Shown piece by piece: positions 40,126 to 49,094 of a stretch of DNA of 64,000 bases. Below the pieces are notes generated by a model that was not told the DNA's origin, ran no database searches, and saw only the letters and a list, made by a program, of their open reading frames with translations. Location of the stretch: positions 186,001 through 250,000 of the forward strand of contig OZ247489.1 of assembly GCA_965233535.1 (NCBI GenBank), written 5' to 3'. The DNA comes from Cytomitobacter sp965233535 (GTDB taxonomy: Bacteria > Pseudomonadota > Alphaproteobacteria > CAJXXZ01 > 1604HC). A program made the position numbers and the translations under genes. Numbering within the stretch: position 1 is the stretch's first letter; every line of letters begins with the position of its first letter.

Positions 40126-40423
40126 ATGAACTCCAACACTCTAATCCATATGCGCTAAGCATTTCTATTAATCCATCTTGCTGTTTTTTCTCTGATAATG
40201 GTTTGTATATCAGAATTTCTGAATCCATTTTTACAAAAGTCCATGGCTTTGGAATCATTTTTAATATTTTCACTTGTTCATCAATATTTCTTGCAAAAAA
40301 ATTACTAATACATATGAAACTTCCCATTTTTTCACCGTGTATTAGCTGTGTTTTTTGTGTTGGTATGAATCTACGACACTCTAAGTTGCTTAAAAAACAT
40401 AGAATTAGAACAAATACAATCAC
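40118..40423 (-). CDS. Small hypothetical secreted protein
   Basis: 101 residues from a GTG start, with a hydrophobic N-terminus (MIVFVLILCFLSNLEC) that fits a signal peptide or anchor. The rest is a mixed alpha/beta domain with no family I recognise (for example QVKILKMIPKPWTFVKMDSEILIYKPLSEK, split here by memory into a beta-hairpin and a helix). It overlaps the CapD-like gene by eight bases and may be its partner. Confidence 0.5.
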   Translation of the reverse strand: MIVFVLILCFLSNLECRRFIPTQKTQLIHGEKMGSFICISNFFARNIDEQVKILKMIPKPWTFVKMDSEILIYKPLSEKKQQDGLIEMLSAYGLECWSSYA

Positions 40424-40485
40424 ATTGATATTATAGTTTAATTATTAAATGATTTACAGATTAGATCATTGAATTGCGAATAATT

Positions 40486-42129
40486 TTATAATTCGTTGTA
40501 TGCTTGTACTCCTAATAACTGTAACGCCTCATGTATTAATTTTTTCGTAACAACTGCTAATATTAATCTATTATTTGTGATTTGTTGATTTGCAACGATC
40601 CACCTATTTTCAGGATTCATCTTTCCATCATTCCAAATTGAGTGAAATTGCTCAGAAACTTGCATCAAATAATTAATAATTTTATGAACTTCTAATGTTC
40701 TAACAACTGATTGAATGCATTTTGTCCACTCTAACAATATTTTCAAAAGTTGGATCATAGATGGTGTAAGATTTTTAATATCTATTTTTTCTTCTAAATT
40801 CACATCATGTGCTTTCAGAATTGAGCAAATTCTAGCATGCGCATATTGAACATAGAAAAATGGATTCTCCATAGAAAGCTCAACAATTTTATCAGTTTGT
40901 ACTGTGTAGTGAGTATCTAAACTTTTGCTCAACATCAAAAATCTAAACATATCTTTTCCAATTTGCTCAGCTGCTTCTTTAAGTCCTAATGCATTTCCTG
41001 AACGTTTAGATAATTTGATAATCTCTCCATCTTTTTGAAACAAAACAACTTGGCATGTTTTCATATCAAGTTTTACAGTAGGGTCTAAATTTGATACAGC
41101 ACTATTAAGTCTCTTAAGATATCCATCATGATCAGCCCCTAGAACAATAATAAGCCATTTGAATTTTCTTAAAATTTTGTCATAAAAATACGCTATATCA
41201 TTTGCAAAATATGTATGTTCTCCATTTGGCTTAGTAAGTGCGCGATCTTCTGAATCTCCAAATTGTGAGCTTTTAAACAAAGTTAAAGTAGCTCCTGATT
41301 CTTCACCTTTATTACTTTGTATTGTTCCTAGTTTCCCCTGATAAATAAGTCCTTTTTGTTTCAGTATTTCAAAAGCTTTAGGTGCATGATGTAAAATTTC
41401 ACTTTCATATGTCCATACATTATGCTTAATACCAACACTTTTTAAATCATCTTTAATTAATTCAATTACATGTTTAATGCTAACTTCTTTAAAATGTTGT
41501 TGGTAATTAGATTCATTCCACTTATTTTCACTAGTTTCATATATTTCTTTAGCGATATCTTTAATATAATCACCTCGGTACATTTCATCTAATTTCATTG
41601 GAGGTAAATTTTGTAATTCTAAATATGCTGAAAATACTGAATCTGCTAGTAAATTAATTTGGTTCCCAGCATCATTTACATAATACTCTTTTGTTACATC
41701 ATAACCTGCAAATTGAAGTATGTTGGCCAATGCATCCCCATAAACTGAACGTGCATTACCATAATGTAAAGGTCCTGTAGGGTTTGCAGATACAAATTCA
41801 ACATTAACTTTTATATTATTTGCTTGAGATTTTCCTGGATTATCTGAATCAATTAAATGTTGAAATCCTTCAGTTAAAAATTTATTTGAAAGTTTGATAT
41901 TCAAAAATCCATTTCTTGCCATAGATACTTCTTCTATATAATCATTTTTTAATTTTGATTTTACATCTTCAAATGCCTCAATAGGTTTTTTATTATTTTT
42001 TTTACTCATGATAAACAAAACATTTGTAGATAAATCAGCATGTTTATTATTAGCAGAGAAAAAAATATCATCAGAAATGTCTGTTCCTAATATTTGTGAG
42101 GTTAACTGCTCTAACTTTATAAAGTCCAT
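40486..42129 (-). CDS. argS: Arginyl-tRNA synthetase
   Basis: 547 residues. The HIGH-like motif is NPTGPLHYGNARS (about 112-124). The KMSKS position is IIKLSKRSGNALGLKEA. The C-terminal anticodon-binding helix bundle contains the ENPFFYVQYAHARICSIL block typical of ArgRS. It charges tRNA-Arg in the cytoplasm. The gene stands alone on the minus strand with 62 bases before the next gene. Confidence 0.95.
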   Translation of the reverse strand: MDFIKLEQLTSQILGTDISDDIFFSANNKHADLSTNVLFIMSKKNNKKPIEAFEDVKSKLKNDYIEEVSMARNGFLNIKLSNKFLTEGFQHLIDSDNPGKSQANNIKVNVEFVSANPTGPLHYGNARSVYGDALANILQFAGYDVTKEYYVNDAGNQINLLADSVFSAYLELQNLPPMKLDEMYRGDYIKDIAKEIYETSENKWNESNYQQHFKEVSIKHVIELIKDDLKSVGIKHNVWTYESEILHHAPKAFEILKQKGLIYQGKLGTIQSNKGEESGATLTLFKSSQFGDSEDRALTKPNGEHTYFANDIAYFYDKILRKFKWLIIVLGADHDGYLKRLNSAVSNLDPTVKLDMKTCQVVLFQKDGEIIKLSKRSGNALGLKEAAEQIGKDMFRFLMLSKSLDTHYTVQTDKIVELSMENPFFYVQYAHARICSILKAHDVNLEEKIDIKNLTPSMIQLLKILLEWTKCIQSVVRTLEVHKIINYLMQVSEQFHSIWNDGKMNPENRWIVANQQITNNRLILAVVTKKLIHEALQLLGVQAYNEL

Positions 42130-42218
42130 GAATGAAAAGTATTATAAAGCGTCCAAAAAGTCTAGAAAGATTAAAACATAATGTTCTTAATTTCATGTTA
42201 TAAAATTAAAAAATCACA

Positions 42219-43610
42219 CTAAAAAGAAAGGCCGCATGAAGATAATGTGACTTCCATGAAACTTTTCACTTCTTCAAATCCACTTTCATTCCATCCTTCA
42301 CATCTAGCTGAAATGACATTTTCTGTTTGTGATGCACGGACCATCCACCATCCATTATGATGATTTACAACTATACTATCATGCACAATTTCAATTACTG
42401 TATTAGCTCGTGATAGTGATTCTTTAATATACTCCATAACCTGATTTTTTTCTAAATTCTTACATTGAACTCTCAATAATCTGCTTGCCCAAACTTTTGG
42501 CATTGCAGAAGCAAAATCACATAATTTATATGGAACATAACTAAGCATATCTAATAATCTTAATGCGCTGTAAATTCCATCATCCACTGCAAAAGATGAG
42601 TCTTGAAACATATAATGTCCACTCATTTCTCCACCTAATGCTGCATCATTTTGCTTGATTGCATTAATTACATAACAATGCCCAGTTTTGCTTAACACAG
42701 GTTTAACATCAAACTCTTTTGCCCATTTCATTAGCATTTGACTAGACTTAGAATCCCATATAGTTGTAACAGTTTCATTTTTATTTGATTTGCATCTTAT
42801 AAGTACGCTAAATAAAGTTAAAAGTTCATCTCCATTCCAAACTTTTCCTTTTTCATCAATTACAACCATACGATCTGCATCTCCATCAAATGCAAATGCG
42901 ATGTAATCTTTCTTTTCTGCCAATTCTTTATGTGTATGATTTAAAAATTCTACTTTTGTATTATCAAAATCTTTTGCGTTCTCATTTTCATCAGTTCTGT
43001 ATAATATATGTGAGTTTGGTAAATTCTTTTTTATATAAGGTAAAATATCTCCTGCAACTCCGTGTCCTGCATCCCATATAGCTGGAATATTTGAACTTAA
43101 ATTAATGTTTTGCAATAAATAGTGGCTATATTCTTGAAAGTAATTTGCTTGACTTAATTTTCCTCTTCCAGAAGAAAACACATCATTTTTAATTCTATCA
43201 TATAGCTCTAACAGTTCTCTTCCATAAAAGTTTTGTCCTTTGAAGTGAAATTTAAAACCATTATATCTAATTGGGTTGTGAGATGCTGTGATCATTGTAG
43301 ATGCATCTGCTCCTATCATATGATAAGCAAGCGTTGTATATGCTGTTGAAGTACGGCCAAGGGAAATTGCGTTTGCTCCAGAATCTAATAAACCTTCTAT
43401 ATATGCTTCTTTGAAATCTACAGAAGATTCTCGTCTGTCATATCCTACTGCTATGTTTTTTCCACCTTTACATTGAACTATAGAACCGAATCCTAATCCA
43501 ATCATATATGCTTGGTCTACTCCAAAATTTTCACCAACGCATCCTCTAATATCATAATCGCCGATTACAGATCGAAAATCACGAGAAGACGCATTCTTGT
43601 TATAATTCAT
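42219..43610 (-). CDS. Phosphomannomutase/phosphoglucomutase
   Basis: 463 residues. The phosphoserine is S110 in the MITASHNPIRYNG loop; the metal-binding loop is FAFDGDADRMVV (242-247); the sugar-binding loop is LGGEMSGHYMF; the phosphate-binding loop is near the C-terminus (SARCEGWNESG in place of the usual R-x-S-x-T-E-x). It interconverts hexose 1- and 6-phosphates for nucleotide-sugar supply, for instance for lipopolysaccharide. It is of the AlgC/ManB type and stands between argS and the dksA homologue. Confidence 0.92.
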   Translation of the reverse strand: MNYNKNASSRDFRSVIGDYDIRGCVGENFGVDQAYMIGLGFGSIVQCKGGKNIAVGYDRRESSVDFKEAYIEGLLDSGANAISLGRTSTAYTTLAYHMIGADASTMITASHNPIRYNGFKFHFKGQNFYGRELLELYDRIKNDVFSSGRGKLSQANYFQEYSHYLLQNINLSSNIPAIWDAGHGVAGDILPYIKKNLPNSHILYRTDENENAKDFDNTKVEFLNHTHKELAEKKDYIAFAFDGDADRMVVIDEKGKVWNGDELLTLFSVLIRCKSNKNETVTTIWDSKSSQMLMKWAKEFDVKPVLSKTGHCYVINAIKQNDAALGGEMSGHYMFQDSSFAVDDGIYSALRLLDMLSYVPYKLCDFASAMPKVWASRLLRVQCKNLEKNQVMEYIKESLSRANTVIEIVHDSIVVNHHNGWWMVRASQTENVISARCEGWNESGFEEVKSFMEVTLSSCGLSF

Positions 43611-43636
43611 GTTAGAATTTTATGTAAATCAAACGA

Positions 43637-43990
43637 TTATGTAAAGTTTGCTTCTTGCTCAATTTGTGATTTGATATCATATAATGATGTTGGATTAGCT
43701 TCTAATCGTTTTATATCTATCAATTTTCCTGTTTTCACACATACTCCATATACGTTATTTTTAATTCTGAGAAGCGCAAATTTAATCTGTTTTAATAGTT
43801 CTTGCCTCTTTCTCTGCTCAATAATAAATACTTCTTGACCCAAATTGTTAGAAATTGCTTCAAGTTCTTCAGATGTTTTTTCTTGGTAATATTTTTTTGC
43901 ATTACTACTAATTGCTTCTATAAGATTGCTTTCCATTTCTTCTAATTTGCTTTTAAAGAAAAGTAGATGCTTGTAATTTAGTTTTTGCAT
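43637..43990 (-). CDS. dksA: DksA/TraR-family transcription regulator lacking the zinc finger
   Basis: 117 residues. The coiled-coil part (about 1-85) is followed by the DksA globular signature: RIKNNVYGVCVKTGKLIDIKRLEANP. Of the four zinc-finger cysteines only the first (YGVC) remains, as in cysteine-poor DksA variants of other alphaproteobacteria. The usual D-x-A motif at the coiled-coil tip is not seen as such. DksA binds RNA polymerase in the secondary channel and works with ppGpp. Confidence 0.8.
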   Translation of the reverse strand: MQKLNYKHLLFFKSKLEEMESNLIEAISSNAKKYYQEKTSEELEAISNNLGQEVFIIEQRKRQELLKQIKFALLRIKNNVYGVCVKTGKLIDIKRLEANPTSLYDIKSQIEQEANFT

Positions 43991-44121
43991 TTGATTATCT
44001 CCATATGGAAAAGTCTAATATGTATGTTTAAAGAAAAAGAAAAGAAATACTTTCAAAACATATAATAAATTCAGTATATATTGTTAATTTCTTTTAAATT
44101 CATTTAGCATATAGTTAATTC

Positions 44122-44403
44122 ATGAAATTTATTGTCATGGAATCTTTTTTGATCAGCGGTATATTAAGTGTGTACAGCTTAGGATTATCTATTTGTGTGT
44201 TTTTAATTTTAACGTTAGCTAATGAAATTGTGCGTTACTTAGTATGGCCAATTTTATTTTTAAGATTTTTACATGCTTTGATATGGTTTTTTATTGGAGC
44301 TTGGCTTGGGTCATATTTAGGGTTATTTCCAATGTATTTTATAGGAATTACATTTGCTCTTTTATCTACATTTACACAACACCTATTTTGGAGTAGATCT
44401 TAA
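44122..44403 (+). CDS. Small membrane protein, hypothetical
   Basis: 93 residues forming two to three membrane helices (about 7-30, 40-62 and 65-85) with little loop sequence. No recognisable family. Its stop overlaps by 21 bases the end of the MrpE-like gene on the other strand. The ATG at 44137 is an alternative start; neither has a strong ribosome-binding site. Confidence 0.5.
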   Translation: MKFIVMESFLISGILSVYSLGLSICVFLILTLANEIVRYLVWPILFLRFLHALIWFFIGAWLGSYLGLFPMYFIGITFALLSTFTQHLFWSRS

Positions 44404-44724
44404 TTGTGTTTCCCATTTTCTTGCTTTAATTTCCATTGCATTTAATGATTCTTGAACATTTCCGCATAAAGAATGCACATATAATAATTGACTTGTATGT
44501 TTAATTGCAATTGTTCCTGGAGTTAATGTAATCCACATTGATAATAATTGTTTAGAGGTATCTGTAATGTCTGATACATTAATTTGCAGGATTTCACCTT
44601 TTTCTTTATTCTGAATAACTATAAATGCAAACTCAAAGTAAGATTTAATCATAGATATTAATACTGTAAACCCAATTTCTACGTAACATATGCTTACATT
44701 TACAAATCTCATGAAAATAATCAT
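44383..44724 (-). CDS. MrpE/MnhE-like protein, orphan
   Basis: 113 residues, shorter than typical MrpE (about 160). One or two N-terminal hydrophobic stretches precede the hallmark of the family, SMWITLTPGTIAIKHTSQLL followed by YVHSL (about residues 62-88), compare I-T-L-T-P-G-T and V-H-x-L/x in MrpE. MrpE is a non-catalytic subunit of the multi-subunit Na+/H+ antiporter Mrp. None of the other mrp genes is next to it. An ATG 12 bases inside the listed start is also possible. Confidence 0.6.
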   Translation of the reverse strand: MIIFMRFVNVSICYVEIGFTVLISMIKSYFEFAFIVIQNKEKGEILQINVSDITDTSKQLLSMWITLTPGTIAIKHTSQLLYVHSLCGNVQESLNAMEIKARKWETQLRSTPK

Positions 44725-44734
44725 AATATAAATT

Positions 44735-45463
44735 GTGCGTAATATATATAAAATAAATAAAGTTTGTAAGACTTATCCAAATAATAATATAGCATTACAA
44801 GATATTTCATTGGAAATCAAGCAAGGTGAAATTTTATGCTTGATAGGTGCAAATGGATCTGGAAAAACAACTTTCTCGTCAATAATGGCATCTCTAATAC
44901 CAATGACATCTGGTGAAGTTTTATATAACGGAAAATCAATATATACAAATATTTCAGAATATAGAAAATTAATTGGTTTATGTCCTCAGAAAATAAACTT
45001 AGATAATAGAATAAGTGTAAAAGAAAATTTGATTAATGATGCTCTTTTCTTTGGCTTTTCTTATGAGTATGCTGTGAAAAAATTTGAAGAAATTTCTAAA
45101 AAATTAGAGTTAGGTAAATATGAAAACTCAAAACCTACTACTTTATCTGGAGGTTATAAACAAAGAGTTTCTATAGGTAGATCTTTAATGCATAATCCTA
45201 GTTTAGTGATTTTTGATGAACCAACTTTAGGTTTAGACCCTCATATTAGAAAAAATCTATGGGATATTATTTCACAATTAAAAAATGATGGAATATCAGT
45301 TCTTTTGACTACTCACTATATGGATGAAGTAGAGTTTTTAGCTGATAGAATTTGTTGGTTAGATTCAGGAAAAATGAAATTCTTAGGATCTCTTGAAGAG
45401 TTAAAGAGTAGTTATAAGGGCACTTTAGAAGAAATTGTCATTCAATGCTCAGGGGAGGAATAA
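44735..45463 (+). CDS. ABC transporter ATP-binding protein (exporter type)
   Basis: 242 residues from a GTG. Walker A is GANGSGKTT (38-46), signature LSGGYKQRVSIGRSLMH, Walker B VIFDEPTLGLDP, and switch histidine TTHYMDE. The GLDP and TTHYMDE type is that of DrrA/NodI/CcmA-like exporters with an ABC-2 permease, which follows at once. The substrate is unknown. Confidence 0.9.
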   Translation: MRNIYKINKVCKTYPNNNIALQDISLEIKQGEILCLIGANGSGKTTFSSIMASLIPMTSGEVLYNGKSIYTNISEYRKLIGLCPQKINLDNRISVKENLINDALFFGFSYEYAVKKFEEISKKLELGKYENSKPTTLSGGYKQRVSIGRSLMHNPSLVIFDEPTLGLDPHIRKNLWDIISQLKNDGISVLLTTHYMDEVEFLADRICWLDSGKMKFLGSLEELKSSYKGTLEEIVIQCSGEE

Positions 45464-45464
45464 C

Positions 45465-46232
45465 ATGAGTACGTTTTTTGAACTTTTGTGGGTAGAAATT
45501 AAAATTGTATTGAGCAATGTCAAGGATAGTTTGATTAATAATGCTGTGTTTTGTGGACTAGTTTCGTTAGTATCTGGATATATATTGAAAGCATTCGGAA
45601 CATCTGACCAACTTGTATCTTTACAAGCTTCTAGCTTGATTGTTAGCTCAATTGGTTTTGAGGTATATCGTAGTATTTTTAGACTTTTAAGTGATATAGA
45701 AGGGGATAGATATATTCAATACTATTTCACATTGCCAATTTCTAACAGTTTGATTTTTCTTCAAATGATATCTTCTTTTGTGGTAAATGGTTTGATTTTT
45801 GCATTTTCTGCTTTAATTGTTTTGCGTATTATGCTTCCTCATATTATTGTTTTAAGTGACATAAATTATTTTATGTTCACACTTACAGTGATAATTTTAG
45901 GTGGTTTTTTTGGAGTGTTTTCTCTATTCTTAACTGCTTATACAAAAAGCATGATGAAAGTTTCTAATACATTAATGAGAGTTTTATTTCCTATTTGGAT
46001 TATTGGTGGATTTCAGTTTTCATACTCAGTTGCAAGATCAATTTCTCCATTTTTAGGATACTTAACTTTGCTGAGTCCTTACACATATGCAAATGAAGCA
46101 ATGAGATCTGTTCTTTTAGGTCCTAGCGGCTTTTTAAACATTTATATTTCTTTTTCTGTTTTAGGTCTTATGGGTCTTGCTATGTGGGCTTTAGCAATCC
46201 GCAAATTAAGAAAAAAGCTTGATTTTATATAA
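45465..46232 (+). CDS. ABC-2 type transporter permease
   Basis: 255 residues from the ATG at 45465, preceded by GGGGAGG. Six membrane helices are visible, with an inter-helix LSPYTYANEAMRSVLLG segment typical of ABC-2 permeases near the C-terminus. It begins one base after the ATPase stop, so the two form one exporter, possibly for a lipid, polysaccharide or drug. Confidence 0.85.
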   Translation: MSTFFELLWVEIKIVLSNVKDSLINNAVFCGLVSLVSGYILKAFGTSDQLVSLQASSLIVSSIGFEVYRSIFRLLSDIEGDRYIQYYFTLPISNSLIFLQMISSFVVNGLIFAFSALIVLRIMLPHIIVLSDINYFMFTLTVIILGGFFGVFSLFLTAYTKSMMKVSNTLMRVLFPIWIIGGFQFSYSVARSISPFLGYLTLLSPYTYANEAMRSVLLGPSGFLNIYISFSVLGLMGLAMWALAIRKLRKKLDFI

Positions 46233-46277
46233 GCTTTATACTGTATAGTATAAAATTGCAATTTTATTTGATGTAAA

Positions 46278-46727
46278 ATGTTTATGGATTTGTTGAGGAA
46301 AAATGTTTACAATACTGCCATGAATTATAAATCTATTTCAAGTTGGTTTTTGATTGGTGTATTAAGTATGTTTTATGCTTATCCAAATTATATGGGCATC
46401 AATCCATGTTTATTGTGTGTTATTTGCAGGTGGTTATTATGGATATCTTTAGTATTTGTATGGCTAAGCTTCATTTCACACAAATATATTTACGTTGCTT
46501 TTAGTGGATTAATTACTAGTTTTGTTGTTGGATCAACATGTTTATATTTATTGTTAATGCAAATTGAACCTGATTTTTGTAAAACAGTTCATTTAGGTTC
46601 TTGCGTTGAGTGGAATACATTTTTATACCTTCCTTTACAGTTTTGGATTGTTGCATTTAGCGCAATAAGTGCATTTTTTGTATACAGAGCTTTTTCTGAA
46701 AATTCTGATATGCACTTGCGAGATTAG
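46278..46727 (+). CDS. dsbB: Disulfide bond formation protein DsbB family
   Basis: 149 residues with four membrane helices. The first periplasmic loop carries NPCLLCVICRW (C44 and C47, compare the family P-C-x-L-C-x-x-x-R), and the second loop has C101 and C109 (DFCKTVHLGSC). This is the complete DsbB redox pattern: it reoxidises DsbA using quinone. A later in-frame ATG (46320) is an alternative start. Confidence 0.88.
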   Translation: MFMDLLRKNVYNTAMNYKSISSWFLIGVLSMFYAYPNYMGINPCLLCVICRWLLWISLVFVWLSFISHKYIYVAFSGLITSFVVGSTCLYLLLMQIEPDFCKTVHLGSCVEWNTFLYLPLQFWIVAFSAISAFFVYRAFSENSDMHLRD

Positions 46728-46752
46728 GTTGTAATTGTCAAAGTAGTAATTG

Positions 46753-49080
46753 ATGAATGAATCTATTATTAAAGAATCTGTTTTGAAGGTTGATCAAGCT
46801 CCTGTTTTACCTTTAAAAAATATGGTTATGTTTCCAAATGTGATTTTACCTTTGTTTGTTGCTAGGCCATTTTCCAAAAAAATTATTGAAGACTCACAAA
46901 ATAGTGATATTATTTTTGTGGCTCAGAAAAACTATGTAGAAGAAGAGCCTAAGCCTGAGGATTTATATGAAATAGGTACATTATGTAAGGTGATTCACTG
47001 CGTTAATTTAGCAGATGGTGCAATGAAAATCATGATAGAAGGTATAAAAAGAGTGAAAATTCTTGATTACACTCAAACTGAACCTTTCTTTAAAGCTAAT
47101 TTTATTGAATTAGATGATATAGATGTAAAAAATGCCAAAAACACATCTTTGTTTAGAGCATTAAATAAATCTTTTGAAAAGTATATAAAGCAAATAGAGA
47201 AAAATCCTGTAGATTTGATTAGCACAATTAATAATACAGAAGACCAAATACAAGGAACGCACCTTATTTCTGGACATTTAAGTTTGAAATCAGAAGAAAA
47301 ACAAAATATTCTTGAAGAATTAAGTACTCATGAGAGATTAAATAGGTTGTTAGAAGTTATTGAATTAGAGCTTCAAATTTTACAAATGGAAAAAAAGATT
47401 CGTAATAACATTAAAGAGCAAGTTGAAAAAAATCAAAGAGACTATTTATTGCAAGAGCAAATCAAAGCAATTCAAAAAGAATTAAATGATGGTGAAGAAG
47501 ATCCTGTTGACACATTGCAAAAAAAGCTTGCAAAAATTAGCATGCCTTCAACAGTAAAAGACAAAGTTAAGGGTGAAATTAAAAAGCTTAAATTCATGAA
47601 TGCGATGTCATCAGAAGCATCTATAATTAAAAGTTGGATAGATGTTGTTTTGGAATTGCCATGGAAGAAATTTGCTGTAGTAAATAAAGATTTCGATAAA
47701 TCAAAACAGATTTTAGATGAAGATCATTATGGATTAGAAAAACTGAAAGAAAGAATCTATGAATTACTTGCAGTTCAATTAAGAGTTAAGAAAACTAAAA
47801 GCTCAATTATGTGTTTGTTTGGACCTCCAGGTGTTGGTAAGACATCAATTGTGAAGTCCATTGCAAAGGCTATGGGGCGTCCTTTTGTACGAATTGCTTT
47901 AGGTGGATTACATGATGAAGCTGAGATTCGTGGGCACAGGAAAACTTATATTGGTTCTATGCCAGGAAAAATTATCCAAGCAATTAAAAAAGCACGCGTT
48001 TCTAATCCAGTTATTTTATTAGATGAGATTGGTAAAGTTGGGTATGATATTAAAGGTGATCCTGCTGCTGCTTTGTTAGAAGTTTTGGATCCAGAGCAAA
48101 ATCATGCTTTCCAAGACAACTATTTAGAAGTTGGGTATGATTTGTCAGATATATTATTTATTGCAACTACTAACAGTTTGAACTTACCTCATGCTCTTGT
48201 GGATAGATTAGAAGTTATACGTGTTTCAGGGTATACAGAGATGGAAAAAGTACAAATTGCTGAGCGACATTTAATTCCAAAGCAAAAGAAATTGCATGGT
48301 TTGACAGATGATGAGTTGAAGTTTTCAACTGAATCTATACATGAATTAATTGCAAAATATACTAGAGAAGCTGGAGTCAGGAGTCTTGAAAGAGAAATTG
48401 CTAATATATCTAGAAAATCTGTAAAATTGATTGAAAGTAAAAAGAAGAAATCAATACATGTGTCTAAACCTGGATTGCAAAAATTAATCGGAATTGAGAA
48501 ATATTCTGATGATAAAGCTGAGCTTGGAGATAGAGTTGGAGTTTGTACAGGGTTAGCATGGACAGAAATGGGTGGGGATATCTTATATATTGAATCTTCT
48601 GTTTTCCCAGGTACAGGAAAGACTTTAAGTACTGGTAAGCTTGGGGATGTGATGAAAGAATCTGTTCAAGCAGCAATGACTTTTATCAAATCTAGAGCAA
48701 AGCAATATGGAATTGATTCTGAAATATTTAATAAAACAGATGTTCATGTTCATGTTCCAGAAGGCGCAACTCCAAAAGATGGTCCATCTGCTGGTGTGGC
48801 AATATGCTGTTCTTTATTATCATCATTTACAAAAAGGCCGATCATAAGCAGCTTAGCAATGACTGGAGAAATTAGTTTACGTGGTCGTGTTTTGCCAATT
48901 GGTGGAGTGAAAGAAAAAGTATTAGCTGCACATCGATCTGGAGTGAAAAATGTAATTTTACCTACTAAAAACAAAAAAGATATTGAAGAAATTCCTAATT
49001 ATGTTAGAAAAAATATTAATATCGAATTTTGTGAATATGTTGAAGATGTATTAGACAAAGCAATTAGACCTAGTGCCTAG
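46753..49080 (+). CDS. lon: ATP-dependent protease Lon
   Basis: 775 residues from the ATG at 46753 (a TTG lies one codon earlier). The N-terminal substrate-binding domain (PVLPLKNMVMFPNVILPLFV) is followed by the long coiled coil, AAA+ domain with Walker A GPPGVGKT near 357-364, and the protease domain with the catalytic serine S679 (TPKDGPSAG) and lysine K722 (GGVKEKVLAA). It degrades misfolded and regulatory proteins. All key residues are present. Confidence 0.97.
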   Translation: MNESIIKESVLKVDQAPVLPLKNMVMFPNVILPLFVARPFSKKIIEDSQNSDIIFVAQKNYVEEEPKPEDLYEIGTLCKVIHCVNLADGAMKIMIEGIKRVKILDYTQTEPFFKANFIELDDIDVKNAKNTSLFRALNKSFEKYIKQIEKNPVDLISTINNTEDQIQGTHLISGHLSLKSEEKQNILEELSTHERLNRLLEVIELELQILQMEKKIRNNIKEQVEKNQRDYLLQEQIKAIQKELNDGEEDPVDTLQKKLAKISMPSTVKDKVKGEIKKLKFMNAMSSEASIIKSWIDVVLELPWKKFAVVNKDFDKSKQILDEDHYGLEKLKERIYELLAVQLRVKKTKSSIMCLFGPPGVGKTSIVKSIAKAMGRPFVRIALGGLHDEAEIRGHRKTYIGSMPGKIIQAIKKARVSNPVILLDEIGKVGYDIKGDPAAALLEVLDPEQNHAFQDNYLEVGYDLSDILFIATTNSLNLPHALVDRLEVIRVSGYTEMEKVQIAERHLIPKQKKLHGLTDDELKFSTESIHELIAKYTREAGVRSLEREIANISRKSVKLIESKKKKSIHVSKPGLQKLIGIEKYSDDKAELGDRVGVCTGLAWTEMGGDILYIESSVFPGTGKTLSTGKLGDVMKESVQAAMTFIKSRAKQYGIDSEIFNKTDVHVHVPEGATPKDGPSAGVAICCSLLSSFTKRPIISSLAMTGEISLRGRVLPIGGVKEKVLAAHRSGVKNVILPTKNKKDIEEIPNYVRKNINIEFCEYVEDVLDKAIRPSA

Positions 49081-49094
49081 AAAGGATAAAAACC

